From Micromonospora okii (GTDB taxonomy: Bacteria; Actinomycetota; Actinomycetes; Mycobacteriales; Micromonosporaceae): DNA of 64,000 nucleotides. The stretch lies in contig NZ_BBZF01000018.1 in assembly GCF_020884795.1 (NCBI RefSeq), forward strand, positions 186,001 to 250,000. The letters are read 5' to 3'. The notes under the pieces were generated by a model. The model saw only the letters and a list, made by a program, of their open reading frames with translations, was not told where the DNA came from and did not search any database. The translations under genes and the position numbers were made by a program. Below are positions 40,689 to 49,526 of the stretch, piece by piece (position 1 is the first letter of the stretch; every line of letters starts with the position of its first letter).

Positions 40689-41192
40689 GTGCCCGAGCTG
40701 ACCTACCCGCACGTCGGCGCGACCCGCACCGGGGAGCTGCCGCCGGGATGGCGGCACGTCCGGCACCGGGTGCGGCTGCCCGACGGCGCCTTCGCGGCGG
40801 CCGGCGCGGCGGTGCTGGGCTGGCGGCTGCACCGGGCCGCCGGCATCCGCATGGACACCGACGCGCCCCGGGCCGCCGCCGGGGTCACCGTCGTCTCCCG
40901 GCTGGGAGTCGGCCCGCTGCGGCTGGCCGCGCCGTGCCAGGTCGTCTGGGCCGCCGACGACGACCGCCGGGCCGGCTTCGGGTACGGGACGCTGCCCGGC
41001 CACCCGGCGCGCGGCGAGGAGGCGTTCGTGGTCAGCCGGGACGACTCCGGCGCGGTCTGGTTCGAGGTGCGGGCGTTCAGCAGGCCGCAGGGCTGGCTCA
41101 TGCGCGCCGCCGGGCCCGCCGGCCGCGCCTTCCAGCACGGGTACGCCTGGTGGCTGGGCCGCACCCTGCGCCGCCTCTGCGCCCGGCCCTGA
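40689..41192 (+). CDS. DUF1990-family protein (167 aa)
   Basis: The family begins LTYPHVGATRTGELPPGW and contains the repeated beta pattern GAAVLGWRLHRAAGI, then FGYGTLPGHPARGEEAF and VWFEVRAFSRPQGWLMRAAGP. DUF1990 proteins are structurally related to SRPBCC folds and have no assigned function. Start GTG 40689 has GGAGAGG at 40673-40679. It is divergent from the GNAT gene, with 67 bases between starts. Confidence 0.85.
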   Translation: MPELTYPHVGATRTGELPPGWRHVRHRVRLPDGAFAAAGAAVLGWRLHRAAGIRMDTDAPRAAAGVTVVSRLGVGPLRLAAPCQVVWAADDDRRAGFGYGTLPGHPARGEEAFVVSRDDSGAVWFEVRAFSRPQGWLMRAAGPAGRAFQHGYAWWLGRTLRRLCARP

Positions 41193-41217
41193 CCCGCCGG
41201 ACCCCCCGCCGCCGGGC

Positions 41218-42132
41218 TCAGTAGCGGGCGAAGGAGCGCAGCGGCATCTTCGGCCCGAACCGGGGGGCCTGGACGCCCTCGGCGGCCAGCAGCACGCAGA
41301 CCCGGCCCCGGTGCCCCCGGAACGGCTCCAGCAGCGCCAGCATCCGGGCGTCGTCGCCGCGCGCCTCGCCGGCCAGCGCCCAGGCCACCGTGTTCGGCAC
41401 GTGGTAGTCGCCCACGCTGACCGCGTCCGGGTCCCCGTACGCGATCCGGACCACCTCGGCGGCCGTCCACGCGCCGATGCCGGGAATCGCGGTGAGCCGG
41501 CGGGTCGCCTCGGCGGCGTCGGCGCAGCGTTCCAGCCGCGCGGCCTCGGCGGCGGCCCGGCGCAGCGCGTCGGCCCGGCGCTGCTCCACCCCGAACGGGT
41601 GGAAGACCCAGTACGGCGCGGCGGCCACCGCCGTCGGGTCGGGCGGCAGCAGCAGCGGCTGCATCGGCCCGGGGGCGGGCTCGCCGAAGTGGCGCACCGT
41701 CGCGGCGTACGCCCGGTACGCCTCCGTGCCGGTGACCTTCTGCTCGAAGACCGCCCGCAGCACGCGTGCGAAGACCAGGCCGGTGGCCGGCATCCGCAGC
41801 CCCGCGTGCCGCGCGGCCAGCCGGCCCACCACCGGGTGCGCGGCGGCCAGCGCGGCGAAGCCGGTGAGGTCGTCGCGGAGCCCGGCGACGGCGTCGGCCC
41901 GCTCCACCACCCAGTCGGCCCCCGGCCCGTACCCCTCGGCGAGCAGCTCCCCGCCCGCCGGGCGCAGCGCGAGGGTGGCGGGGCCGGTCGGCGTGCGCGC
42001 CGCCCACCAGAACGTGCCGGCGGCGATCCGGGCGCACGGGTCGTACGTGCTGAAGGTGAGCGGGCGGACCGACGCGGCCAGCCGGTACCCGGCCGGCGGG
42101 CGCAGCGCCCGGCGGGCGGAGGGCTCGGTCAC
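41218..42132 (-). CDS. DNA-3-methyladenine glycosylase, AlkA-like HhH-GPD (304 aa)
   Basis: A base-excision-repair glycosylase for alkylated bases. The helix-hairpin-helix GPD signature LTAIPGIGAWTAAEVVRIAY is followed by the catalytic Asp in SVGDYHVPN. The N-terminal ~120 residues match the AlkA N-terminal domain pattern, and QKVTGTEAYRAY is the usual helix. No iron-sulfur Cys cluster is present. GTG 42132 has a TAGAGT box 6 bases upstream, so it is probably leaderless. It lies downstream of the repair operon herA-sbcDC-nurA in the same direction. Confidence 0.9.
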   Translation of the reverse strand: MTEPSARRALRPPAGYRLAASVRPLTFSTYDPCARIAAGTFWWAARTPTGPATLALRPAGGELLAEGYGPGADWVVERADAVAGLRDDLTGFAALAAAHPVVGRLAARHAGLRMPATGLVFARVLRAVFEQKVTGTEAYRAYAATVRHFGEPAPGPMQPLLLPPDPTAVAAAPYWVFHPFGVEQRRADALRRAAAEAARLERCADAAEATRRLTAIPGIGAWTAAEVVRIAYGDPDAVSVGDYHVPNTVAWALAGEARGDDARMLALLEPFRGHRGRVCVLLAAEGVQAPRFGPKMPLRSFARY

Positions 42133-42138
42133 CAGGCC

Positions 42139-42144
42139 ACTCTA
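42139..42144 (-). promoter_or_regulatory. -10 box of a leaderless promoter (AlkA-like gene)
   Basis: TAGAGT on the minus strand lies 6 bases before GTG 42132, so the glycosylase can be transcribed apart from the upstream methyltransferase-like gene. Confidence 0.5.
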
Positions 42145-42147
42145 CGG

Positions 42148-43005
42148 TCAGCGGCGGACCGAGAAGATGCCCGGCGGGGGCGGGGTGGAGTCGGTGGCGT
42201 CGGCGTCGCGGACCACCACCGCCCCCGAGGCAAACCGATCCAGCTCCTCGCCGGCCAGCACCCGGCCCGGGAACCAGTCCCCGGCGGCGCGGCGGGTCAG
42301 CTCCGGCACCGGCGGCTCGACCCGGCCCGCGACCAGCACCAGGTTGCCGTAGCGCCGGCCGCGCAGCACCGCCGCGTCGCCGACCAGGCAGGCCCGGGGC
42401 AGCACCGCGCGGACCGTGGCCACCTGGGCGCGGGCGTGCCGCAGCGGCGGGCCGTCGGCGACGTTGGCCAGGTACCAGCCGCCGGGCCGCAACACGCGGG
42501 CCACCTCGCCCGCGTACTCGACGCTGGTCAGGTGCGCCGGGGTGCGGGCGCCGGCGAAGACGTCGGCGACCACCACGTCGTAGCTGCCGTCCCGGGTGGC
42601 CTCCAGGGCGGCGCGGGCGTCGGCGACCCGCACCCGCAGGCGGGGGTCGGCCGGCCAGGGCAGCTCCCGGCGGACCAGGTCGACCAGGGCGGCGTCCACC
42701 TCGCAGACCCGCTGGGTGGAGCCCGGGCGGGTGGCCTGGACGTACCGGGGCAGGGTCAGCGCGCCCCCGCCCAGGTGCAGCACCCGCAGCGGCGCGCCGG
42801 CCGGGGCGACCAGGTCGAGGGCGGCGGCGAGCCGCCGGACGTACTCGAACTCCAGGTGGGTGGGGTCGGCGAGGTCGACGTGCGACTGCGGCGCGCCGTC
42901 GAGCAGCAGGGTGAACGAGCGCGGCCGGTCGGGGGCCGGGACCAGCTCGGCCTCGCCGGTGTCCACGCGCGCGACGATCCGGTCCGCGCCCCGGCGGCGG
43001 CCCAT
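42148..43005 (-). CDS. Spermidine synthase-like / class I methyltransferase-fold protein (285 aa)
   Basis: A Rossmann-type fold with the SAM-site pattern PLRVLHLGGGALTLPRYV and the acidic QRVCEVDAALVDLVRREL. YDVVVADVFAGARTPAHL is the region where spermidine synthases carry their catalytic Asp. Actinobacterial relatives are annotated as spermidine synthase or fused methyltransferase, although polyamine activity is unproven. It lies 58 bases downstream of nurA and is probably part of the same transcript, but its role in repair is unclear. Start ATG 43005. Confidence 0.8.
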   Translation of the reverse strand: MGRRRGADRIVARVDTGEAELVPAPDRPRSFTLLLDGAPQSHVDLADPTHLEFEYVRRLAAALDLVAPAGAPLRVLHLGGGALTLPRYVQATRPGSTQRVCEVDAALVDLVRRELPWPADPRLRVRVADARAALEATRDGSYDVVVADVFAGARTPAHLTSVEYAGEVARVLRPGGWYLANVADGPPLRHARAQVATVRAVLPRACLVGDAAVLRGRRYGNLVLVAGRVEPPVPELTRRAAGDWFPGRVLAGEELDRFASGAVVVRDADATDSTPPPPGIFSVRR

Positions 43006-43063
43006 CAGCGGCCGCCCACGAGCGGGTGGGCGGCGCGGCGGACCCCGGCGGCGGGCTGCGGCA

Positions 43064-44065
43064 TCAGCGCAGCGCCGCCCCGCGGCCCCGGGCCGCGGCG
43101 GTCAGCGCCCGGTGCAGCAGGCGGGCGTCGCCGAGCAGCGCCCGCAGGCGGCGCTCCAGGCCGGCGATCGGGATGAGGTTCTGCGGGGCACGCGGGTCCT
43201 TGTACGGGGTGGACGCGAACCGGGGGAGGGTGACCAGCGACAGGTCGGCCAGCGCGATCGCCTCGGACTCGGCCAGCTCCGCCGAGCACTCCACGCGCAC
43301 GATGCCGGCCCACGGCGCGCCGGTGGAGACCGGCAGCCGCAGGTACCAGGAGTAGCCGCCCCAGTTGGTGACGAGCTTGAACACGGGGGAGCGCTGCCCG
43401 GCCCGCAGCCCGGTCACCACGGCGGTCAGCCGGGCGTCGAGGTACTGGCTGTGCTGGGTCTTCACGTAGCCGAGGGTGCGGGGGAGCTGTCGGCGGCTGC
43501 GCAGCGGGCCGTCGACCACCAGCAGGTCGCCGTCGATCCGGGCGGCACCGGAGACCTCCACCTCCAGCGCGGTCAGGGGCCCCTGCACGGCCGCCTGGAG
43601 CTTGTTCAGCTCGCCGCTGCCGCCCACCCGGTGCACCGGGTAGCGCACCGACCCGGCCTGCACCTCCCGGGCCGACGGGCTGGCGGTGAACAGGCCCCGC
43701 CGCACCTGCGTGCCGGCGAGCTGCGCCGCGCCGTGCTCCAGGTCGCAGCGGACCACCCCGGCGGCGTACGAGGCGGCCACGCCGGGGTACGACGCCCCGT
43801 TGGCCTCGGCCGTCCACACGCTGGCGTCGATCCGGCGGACCCCGTCGACCAGCAGCACCACGTCCGGCGCGCGGACCCCGGGCCGGACGTCGATGGCGCG
43901 CCAGTCCACCGCCGGCAGCTCCACCTCGGCGTCGACCTGCTGCCTGCTCGGCGCGGCCGGCCCGCCCGGCACGGCCTCGAAGGACGCGCCGTAGCCCGGG
44001 TCCCAGGCGTCGACGAACAGCTCCGGGGCCTGGCCCCCGGGGCGCGCCGCCGCCGGCCCCGTCAC
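43064..44065 (-). CDS. nurA: NurA-like 5'-3' nuclease (333 aa)
   Basis: Partner nuclease of HerA in DNA-end resection. The metal-binding Asp of the family is in VVLLVDGVRRIDA. The second conserved motif is LLVVDGPLRSRRQLPRTLGY, running into VKTQHSQYL, and FKLVTNWGGYSWYLRL plus PQNLIPIAGLERRL form the C-terminal core. Family assignment rests on these motifs and on context: the gene is last in herA-sbcD-sbcC-nurA, overlapping sbcC by 4 bases (GTGA). NurA proteins are mostly known from archaea and some bacteria. A GTG start is used. Confidence 0.75.
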   Translation of the reverse strand: MTGPAAARPGGQAPELFVDAWDPGYGASFEAVPGGPAAPSRQQVDAEVELPAVDWRAIDVRPGVRAPDVVLLVDGVRRIDASVWTAEANGASYPGVAASYAAGVVRCDLEHGAAQLAGTQVRRGLFTASPSAREVQAGSVRYPVHRVGGSGELNKLQAAVQGPLTALEVEVSGAARIDGDLLVVDGPLRSRRQLPRTLGYVKTQHSQYLDARLTAVVTGLRAGQRSPVFKLVTNWGGYSWYLRLPVSTGAPWAGIVRVECSAELAESEAIALADLSLVTLPRFASTPYKDPRAPQNLIPIAGLERRLRALLGDARLLHRALTAAARGRGAALR

Positions 44066-46536
44066 AGGCCGGTCCGTTCGACCCGGGCGGTGCGGGCGTC
44101 CTTGCGGACCTCGAACCGCACCGGGATGCGCTCGGCGAGGGCCGGCACGTGGGTGACCACCCCGACCATCCGGTCGCCCCGGGCGGCCAGGCTCTCCAGG
44201 GTGGCCGCCACCGTGTCCAGGGTGGCGGCGTCCAGGGTGCCGAACCCCTCGTCCAGGACGATCGACTCCAGGCTCGCCGCGGTGGTGGACATCCCGGCGA
44301 GCTGCTCGGACAGCGCCAGCGCCAGCGCCAGCGACGCCTGGAACGTCTCCCCGCCGGAGAGCGTCCGCACCCCCCGGCGCAGCCCGGCGTCGTGGTGGTC
44401 GACCACGAAGAACTCGCCCTTGTCGTGCACCAGGTCGTACTGGCCGCTCGACAGCTCACGCAGGGTGCGCGACGCGCCGTCGACCAGCAGGTCCAGCGCC
44501 TCGGCCAGCAGCCAGCGCTCGAAGTTGTTGGCGCGCAGGTGCCCGGCCAGCGCCCGGGCCACCCGGGCGTCCCGTTCGTGGCCCGCCCGCTGCCCGCGCA
44601 GCTCGGCGGCCTGCTCGCGGCGCTCCACCAGCCGCTGGTGTGCCGCCTCGGCGCGCTCCACGGCCCGGGTGGCGGCCCGCACCGGGTCGTCGTCGGCGGG
44701 CAGCCCGGCGGCGGCGAAGACGCCCGCGATCCGCTCCTCGACGGCCGCGACGGCGGTCTCCGCCGAGGCGACCGCCCCGGCCAGCCCCGGCCGGTCGGCG
44801 CGCCGCCGGCCCGCCTCTTCGCCGGCCCACCCGGCCAGCGCCGCCCAGGCCGCCGCCACGTCCTCGCGGTCGGCGGCCGGCGGCCCGAACCGGGCCAGCC
44901 CGTCGCGGGTCGCGTCGAAGTCCCGCCAGGCGGCGCGCAGCCGCTCCTCGGCCGCGTCCACCGCGCCCCGGGCCCGCCGGGCGGCGTCCCGGCCGGCCCG
45001 CAGCCCGCCCGCCGCCTCGTCCAGCGCCGCGCGCAGCCGGGCGTGCTCGGCCAGGTCGTGCCGCAGCGCCTCCGGGGCGGCGGCCCCGGCGAGCTGGTCG
45101 TCCAGCTCGGCCAGCCGGCCCCGGAGCTGGTCGTGCCGGGCGCGGGCCCGCAGCAGCTCCCGCTCCCGGTCCCGCGCCGCCGCGTCGTGCTCCCGTTCCA
45201 CCCGCTGCGCCGCCTGCACCGCCGCCCGGGCCGCCTTCCCGGCGGCGGTGGCCTGCGCCACGGCGGAGCCGGCCGGCACCGCCGGCACCAGGGGCACCAC
45301 CTGCTCGCAGACGGGGCAGGCCGCCCCGGCGACCAGGTGCGCCCGCAGCGCCACCGCCTGGTCGGCGGCCTTCGCCTCGTCGTGCGCCCGGAACGCGGCC
45401 TCCAGCTCGGCCTCGGCCCGCTCGACCGCCGCCCGCGCCCCGGCCAGGGCGGCCACCGCCGCGTCGTGCTCCGCCTGCGCCGCGCCCACCTCCGCGGCCA
45501 CCGACCCGGCCTCGGAGGTGAGCCGCTCCCGGTCGGCGTGCGCCTTCAGCAGCAGCCGCAGCGCGCTCTCGTCGCCCGCGCCGGCCAGCTCGCCGCGCAG
45601 CTTCTCCTCGCGCTCCTCGGCCAGCGCCACCGCGGCGGCGGCCTCGTCGGCGCCGGCCCGCGCCGCGCCCACCACCCGGGCCACCTCGGCCACCCCGTCG
45701 GGCGGGCGCACCGCGCCGAGCACGGCCAGTTCGGCGTCGAGCGCGGCCAGCGCCGCGTGGGCGTCCCGCGCCGCGCCCCGGGCCCGCTCCCGCTCCGGTA
45801 CGGCCGCCTCGACCGCCCCGGCCAGCTCGTGCGCCCGGTCGAGGCGCTCCCGTGCCGCCGCCAGGGTCGCGTCGTCGACGTCGGTGAGGCCGCCGAGCAT
45901 CCGGTCGACCTCGTCCAGCCGCGCCTCGGCCCGGCCCGCCCGCTCGGTGGCCTTCTTCTGCACCGCCTCGTAGACGCCGAGGCCGAGCAGGTTGACCAGG
46001 ATCTGCTGCCGGGTGGCCGGCTTGGCGTGCAGGAAGTCGGCGAATTGCCCCTGCGGCAGCACCACGCAGCTCGTGAACTGCTCGTACGGCAGCCCCACCG
46101 CCTCCAGCACGGCCCTGTCCATCTCGGCGGCGGTGCCGGCGAGCACCTCGCCGAGGTCGTCCGGGCTCAGCCCGGTGTCGAGCTTCGTCACGTCGAACCC
46201 GGCCGGCATGAGCTGCAACCCGGCGTTCGCGGTCTTGACGCTGCCCCGGCCGTCGCGGCGGACCACCCGGGTCGCCACGTAGCGGTCCCCGGCCGACTCG
46301 AAGACCAGCCGGACCCGGGCCTCGGTGGCGGACGGGGCGAGCGCGTTGGCCAGCCCCCGCGCCCCGCCCCAGCGGGGCACCGTGCCGTAGAGGGCGAAGC
46401 AGATCGCGTCCAGCACCGTCGACTTGCCGGAGCCGGTCGGGCCGACCAGGGCGAAGAAGTCGGCGTCGGTGAAGTCGACCGTGGTCTCGTCGCGGAAGAC
46501 GGTGAAGCCCGCCATGTCCAGCCGCATCGGGCGCAT
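44062..46536 (-). CDS. sbcC: Exonuclease SbcC / Rad50-like ATPase (824 aa)
   Basis: An SMC-like ATPase that, with SbcD, opens and processes DNA ends and hairpins. Walker A GPTGSGKST sits near the N-terminus; the zinc hook Cys407-Pro-Val-Cys410 (AACPVCEQV) is flanked by two long Ala/Arg/Glu coiled coils; ABC signature VRTLSGGETFQASLAL, Walker B SIVLDEGFGTLD and switch His VVTHVPAL are at the C-terminus. It is shorter than E. coli SbcC (1048 residues), in its coils. ATG 46536 shares one base with the sbcD stop. Downstream nurA overlaps by 4 bases. Confidence 0.94.
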   Translation of the reverse strand: MRPMRLDMAGFTVFRDETTVDFTDADFFALVGPTGSGKSTVLDAICFALYGTVPRWGGARGLANALAPSATEARVRLVFESAGDRYVATRVVRRDGRGSVKTANAGLQLMPAGFDVTKLDTGLSPDDLGEVLAGTAAEMDRAVLEAVGLPYEQFTSCVVLPQGQFADFLHAKPATRQQILVNLLGLGVYEAVQKKATERAGRAEARLDEVDRMLGGLTDVDDATLAAARERLDRAHELAGAVEAAVPERERARGAARDAHAALAALDAELAVLGAVRPPDGVAEVARVVGAARAGADEAAAAVALAEEREEKLRGELAGAGDESALRLLLKAHADRERLTSEAGSVAAEVGAAQAEHDAAVAALAGARAAVERAEAELEAAFRAHDEAKAADQAVALRAHLVAGAACPVCEQVVPLVPAVPAGSAVAQATAAGKAARAAVQAAQRVEREHDAAARDRERELLRARARHDQLRGRLAELDDQLAGAAAPEALRHDLAEHARLRAALDEAAGGLRAGRDAARRARGAVDAAEERLRAAWRDFDATRDGLARFGPPAADREDVAAAWAALAGWAGEEAGRRRADRPGLAGAVASAETAVAAVEERIAGVFAAAGLPADDDPVRAATRAVERAEAAHQRLVERREQAAELRGQRAGHERDARVARALAGHLRANNFERWLLAEALDLLVDGASRTLRELSSGQYDLVHDKGEFFVVDHHDAGLRRGVRTLSGGETFQASLALALALSEQLAGMSTTAASLESIVLDEGFGTLDAATLDTVAATLESLAARGDRMVGVVTHVPALAERIPVRFEVRKDARTARVERTGL

Positions 46537-47684
46537 CAGCGATCGGCCTCCTCGAACAGCTCGGCGAAGAGCTCCCGGACGTCGTCGTCGGCGTGCCCCC
46601 GGCTGTCGAGGTAGTCGGCGAACAGCTCCCGGGGCGACCGGCCGGCCCGCTGGGCGGTGCGGGCGCCGCTGCCGGGGGCCGGCACCAGCTCCGGGTCGAC
46701 CCGGATCTCCAGGGCGCGGGGGAGCAGCTCCTGCACCTCCTCGCGCAGCCCGGCCCGGGGCTGCTCCCGGACGAGCACCCGCAGCCAGCCCTCGGGCGGG
46801 GAGAGCTCGGCGAGCTGGGCGAGGGTGCCCCGCACCGTGCGCAGCGGCACCGCCGCCGCCACCGGCACCTCCCGCACGCGCGCCGCGCTCGTGGCGGTCA
46901 CCTCGACGATCGTCACCGACGGCACGTTCTCCTGCTCGCCGAAGTCGACCGCCAGGGGGCTGCCGCTGTACCGGATCGGGCAGGGCCCGTCCACCCGCTG
47001 CGAGCGGTGCAGGTGGCCCAGCGCCACGTAGTGCGCGGTGCGGGGGAAGACGGTGGCCGGCACGGCGTACCCGAGGACGGTGTGGGCGTCCCGCTCGCCG
47101 CCGCCGGTGGCCGCCCCGACCACGGTGAGGTGGGCGGTGACCAGGTGCACCCGGTCGGGCTCGTCGAAGCCCTCGGTCAGCCGGCCGAGCACCCGGCCGA
47201 GGTGGTCGGCGTACGTCTGGGTGGCCTCGGCGGCGGTCAGCTCGTACATCTCCACGGCGCGCACGGCGTACCGCTGGGACAGGAACGGCAGCGCGGCCAC
47301 CCGCCACCGCTCCCCGCCGGCCGTCGTGCCGTCGATCACGTGCTCGTCCGGGTTCTCCCGGACGCCGCCGCGCAGCGTGATGCCGGCCGCCTCGGCCCAC
47401 GGCCGCAGCGCGTCGAGGGCCTGGCCGTTGTCGTGGTTGCCGCCGATGGCCACCACGTCCGCGCCGGTGCGGCGCAGCGCGGTCAGCGCCCGGGTGACCA
47501 GCCGGGTCGCCTCCGGGGTGGGGGCGGCCGTGTCGTAGAGGTCGCCGGCGACGATGACCAGGTCGGGCTGCTCGGCGCGGGCGACGTCGATGACCCCGGC
47601 GAGGACCTGCTTGTGCTCCTCGGCCCGGGACTGCCCCTTGAGCACCTTGCCGACGTGCCAGTCCGAGGTGTGCAGGATCTTCAC
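46536..47684 (-). CDS. sbcD: Exonuclease SbcD / Mre11-like nuclease (382 aa)
   Basis: A calcineurin-like metallophosphatase-fold nuclease. Phosphoesterase motifs are I MKILHTSDWHVGK, II LVIVAGDLYDTAAP, III AIGGNHDN, then LVTAHL and VALGHLHRSQ for the later metal ligands. Length fits bacterial SbcD. The GTG start is 12 bases after herA, which precedes it in the transcript, and the stop shares a base with the sbcC ATG. Confidence 0.94.
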   Translation of the reverse strand: MKILHTSDWHVGKVLKGQSRAEEHKQVLAGVIDVARAEQPDLVIVAGDLYDTAAPTPEATRLVTRALTALRRTGADVVAIGGNHDNGQALDALRPWAEAAGITLRGGVRENPDEHVIDGTTAGGERWRVAALPFLSQRYAVRAVEMYELTAAEATQTYADHLGRVLGRLTEGFDEPDRVHLVTAHLTVVGAATGGGERDAHTVLGYAVPATVFPRTAHYVALGHLHRSQRVDGPCPIRYSGSPLAVDFGEQENVPSVTIVEVTATSAARVREVPVAAAVPLRTVRGTLAQLAELSPPEGWLRVLVREQPRAGLREEVQELLPRALEIRVDPELVPAPGSGARTAQRAGRSPRELFADYLDSRGHADDDVRELFAELFEEADR

Positions 47685-47696
47685 GGGTTCAGCCCC

Positions 47697-49448
47697 CTAG
47701 AACGGGATGTCGTCGTCGCTGCCGCCGCCGGAGCCGACCACCGCGAACGGGTCGGCCGCCCCGGTGATCGACCGTAGCGTCTCCGAGGGCGCCCTTCCGG
47801 CCTCGGAGACCCGGGTGGCCCAGGCGGGGAAGGGGAACTCCAGGCAGAGCGGGACCGGGATGTCCGGCTGGTTGACGAACATCGTGCCCGGCTTGGCCAG
47901 CAGCGCCCGCTGCCGCTGGGCGGGCGGGAGGAAGCCGTATTCCGGGCGGGACGCCTCGGCCGGGTCGAGCCGGCCGACCACCCGGATCGCCGAGTTGGTG
48001 ACGATGCGCCGCTCCACCTCGCTCGCGGTCTGCTGCGCCCCGACCAGGATCACCCCGAGCGAGCGGCCCCGCTCGGCGATGTCGAGCAGCACCTCCTTGA
48101 TGGGGGAGGAGCCCTCCCGGGGGGCGTACTTGTTCAGCTCGTCGAGGACGACGAAGAGCAGCGGCTTGGCGGTGCCCGCCTTCTCCTTGCGCTCGAACTC
48201 GCTCTTGAGCGTGACGCCGACCACGAACCGCTGCGCCCGGTCGGGCAGGTTGTGCAGGTCGACCACGGTGACCTGGGCGCTCTCGGCGGTGTTGATCGAG
48301 TGCGGGCGGCGGGTGGCGAGGTCGCCCCGGATCAGCCGGCCCAGGTCCTTCTTGCTGCCGATCAGCCGCCGGGCGAACGCGTTGACGGTGCCCAGCCCGA
48401 CCGCGCTGCCCGCCCAGTCGCCCCGGGTCTCGTCGTCGTTGAGCTGCTCGACGATGTGGTCGACCAGGTCGGTGTACGACCCGAGGCGCACCCCGTCGAC
48501 GCTCACCCCGCCGTCGGCGGGCTGGGCGTACCGGGCCAGGTGGGCGGCGACCGAGTGGACCACCATCGTGTACTGCTGGCGCTCGTCGTCGGCGTCGGCG
48601 AAGACGTACGGCAGCAGGCGGTCGGCACAGAACTCGCTCAGCGTCCAGTAGAAGCTGTCCACCCCCGTGAGCCGGCTGCTCACGTCGGGGGTGCCGGAGG
48701 AGTCGCCGACCCGGGGCGGGGCGTACACCCGCACGTCGGGGAAGGCGCCGGCGCTGAGCCCGAGCTTCGCGTACGCGGCGCGGGTGGCGTCGTCGAGGCG
48801 GGTGTTGGGGTGGTCGAGGAACAACAGGTCCTCGCCCTTGACGTTGAAGATCAGCGCCTTGGCGTTGACGGCGTCGCCGCCGAGCACCCCGGAGCGGAAG
48901 ACCGAGTAGAGCAGGAAGGTGGCGAAGCTGGTCTTGGTGGCCACCCCGGAGATGCCGGAGATGGAGACGTGCGCGCCCCGGCTGCCGTCGAGGAAGTCGG
49001 CGTTGAGGTAGACCGGCACCCCGTCGCGGCCCATCCCCATCGGGATGCGCCGCTCCATCCGGTCGAAGTGCAGCGCCCGGGCCCGCGCGTCGCCCTCCGC
49101 CCGGTGCACCACCGCGCCGGGGGTCGGCGGGACGTAGAGCTCCGGGTCGACGCGGGTGGTGGTGATCTCGGCGGCCTCCTGCACCATCGCGGGCAGGGTG
49201 CCGTCGGCGATGGCGAAGACGTCCGAGTCGAACTGGGCGCCCTCGTGCCGGGCCCGGACCTGCGTCACCACCCCGGCGATGGTCACCGGCTCCCGGTCGG
49301 GCAGCTCGCGCCGGGTCACCACCACGTCGTCGAGCTGGAGGTAGCTGCCCGGGGAGACGGCCGTCCAGAACGTCAGCGGGGTGGCGTCGGCGGTGCCGAG
49401 CACCCGGCCCACCCCCTCGCCGGGGCCGTCGAACTCGTCGTCGGTCAT
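47697..49448 (-). CDS. herA: HerA-like hexameric DNA translocase (583 aa)
   Basis: An AAA/FtsK-HerA-type ATPase that drives resection with NurA. The N-terminal ~100 residues form a HAS-like barrel (GRVLGTADATPLTFWTAV). The Walker A region reads SGISGVATKTSF: the Lys-Thr is kept but the Gly before the Lys is Thr. Walker B is LLFVVLDELNKYAP, followed by the sensor segment VILVGAQQTASEVERRI and an Arg-finger-like NSAIRVVGRLDP. ATG 49448 has GGAG 7 bases upstream. It is the first gene of the herA-sbcD-sbcC-nurA operon. Confidence 0.88.
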   Translation of the reverse strand: MTDDEFDGPGEGVGRVLGTADATPLTFWTAVSPGSYLQLDDVVVTRRELPDREPVTIAGVVTQVRARHEGAQFDSDVFAIADGTLPAMVQEAAEITTTRVDPELYVPPTPGAVVHRAEGDARARALHFDRMERRIPMGMGRDGVPVYLNADFLDGSRGAHVSISGISGVATKTSFATFLLYSVFRSGVLGGDAVNAKALIFNVKGEDLLFLDHPNTRLDDATRAAYAKLGLSAGAFPDVRVYAPPRVGDSSGTPDVSSRLTGVDSFYWTLSEFCADRLLPYVFADADDERQQYTMVVHSVAAHLARYAQPADGGVSVDGVRLGSYTDLVDHIVEQLNDDETRGDWAGSAVGLGTVNAFARRLIGSKKDLGRLIRGDLATRRPHSINTAESAQVTVVDLHNLPDRAQRFVVGVTLKSEFERKEKAGTAKPLLFVVLDELNKYAPREGSSPIKEVLLDIAERGRSLGVILVGAQQTASEVERRIVTNSAIRVVGRLDPAEASRPEYGFLPPAQRQRALLAKPGTMFVNQPDIPVPLCLEFPFPAWATRVSEAGRAPSETLRSITGAADPFAVVGSGGGSDDDIPF

Positions 49449-49526
49449 CCGCGGGCTCCGGTCAGCTCGTCGTCTCGGTCAGGGCGCACGTGGAGCATCC
49501 TGCCCGAGGGATGCGACAAATTGCCA

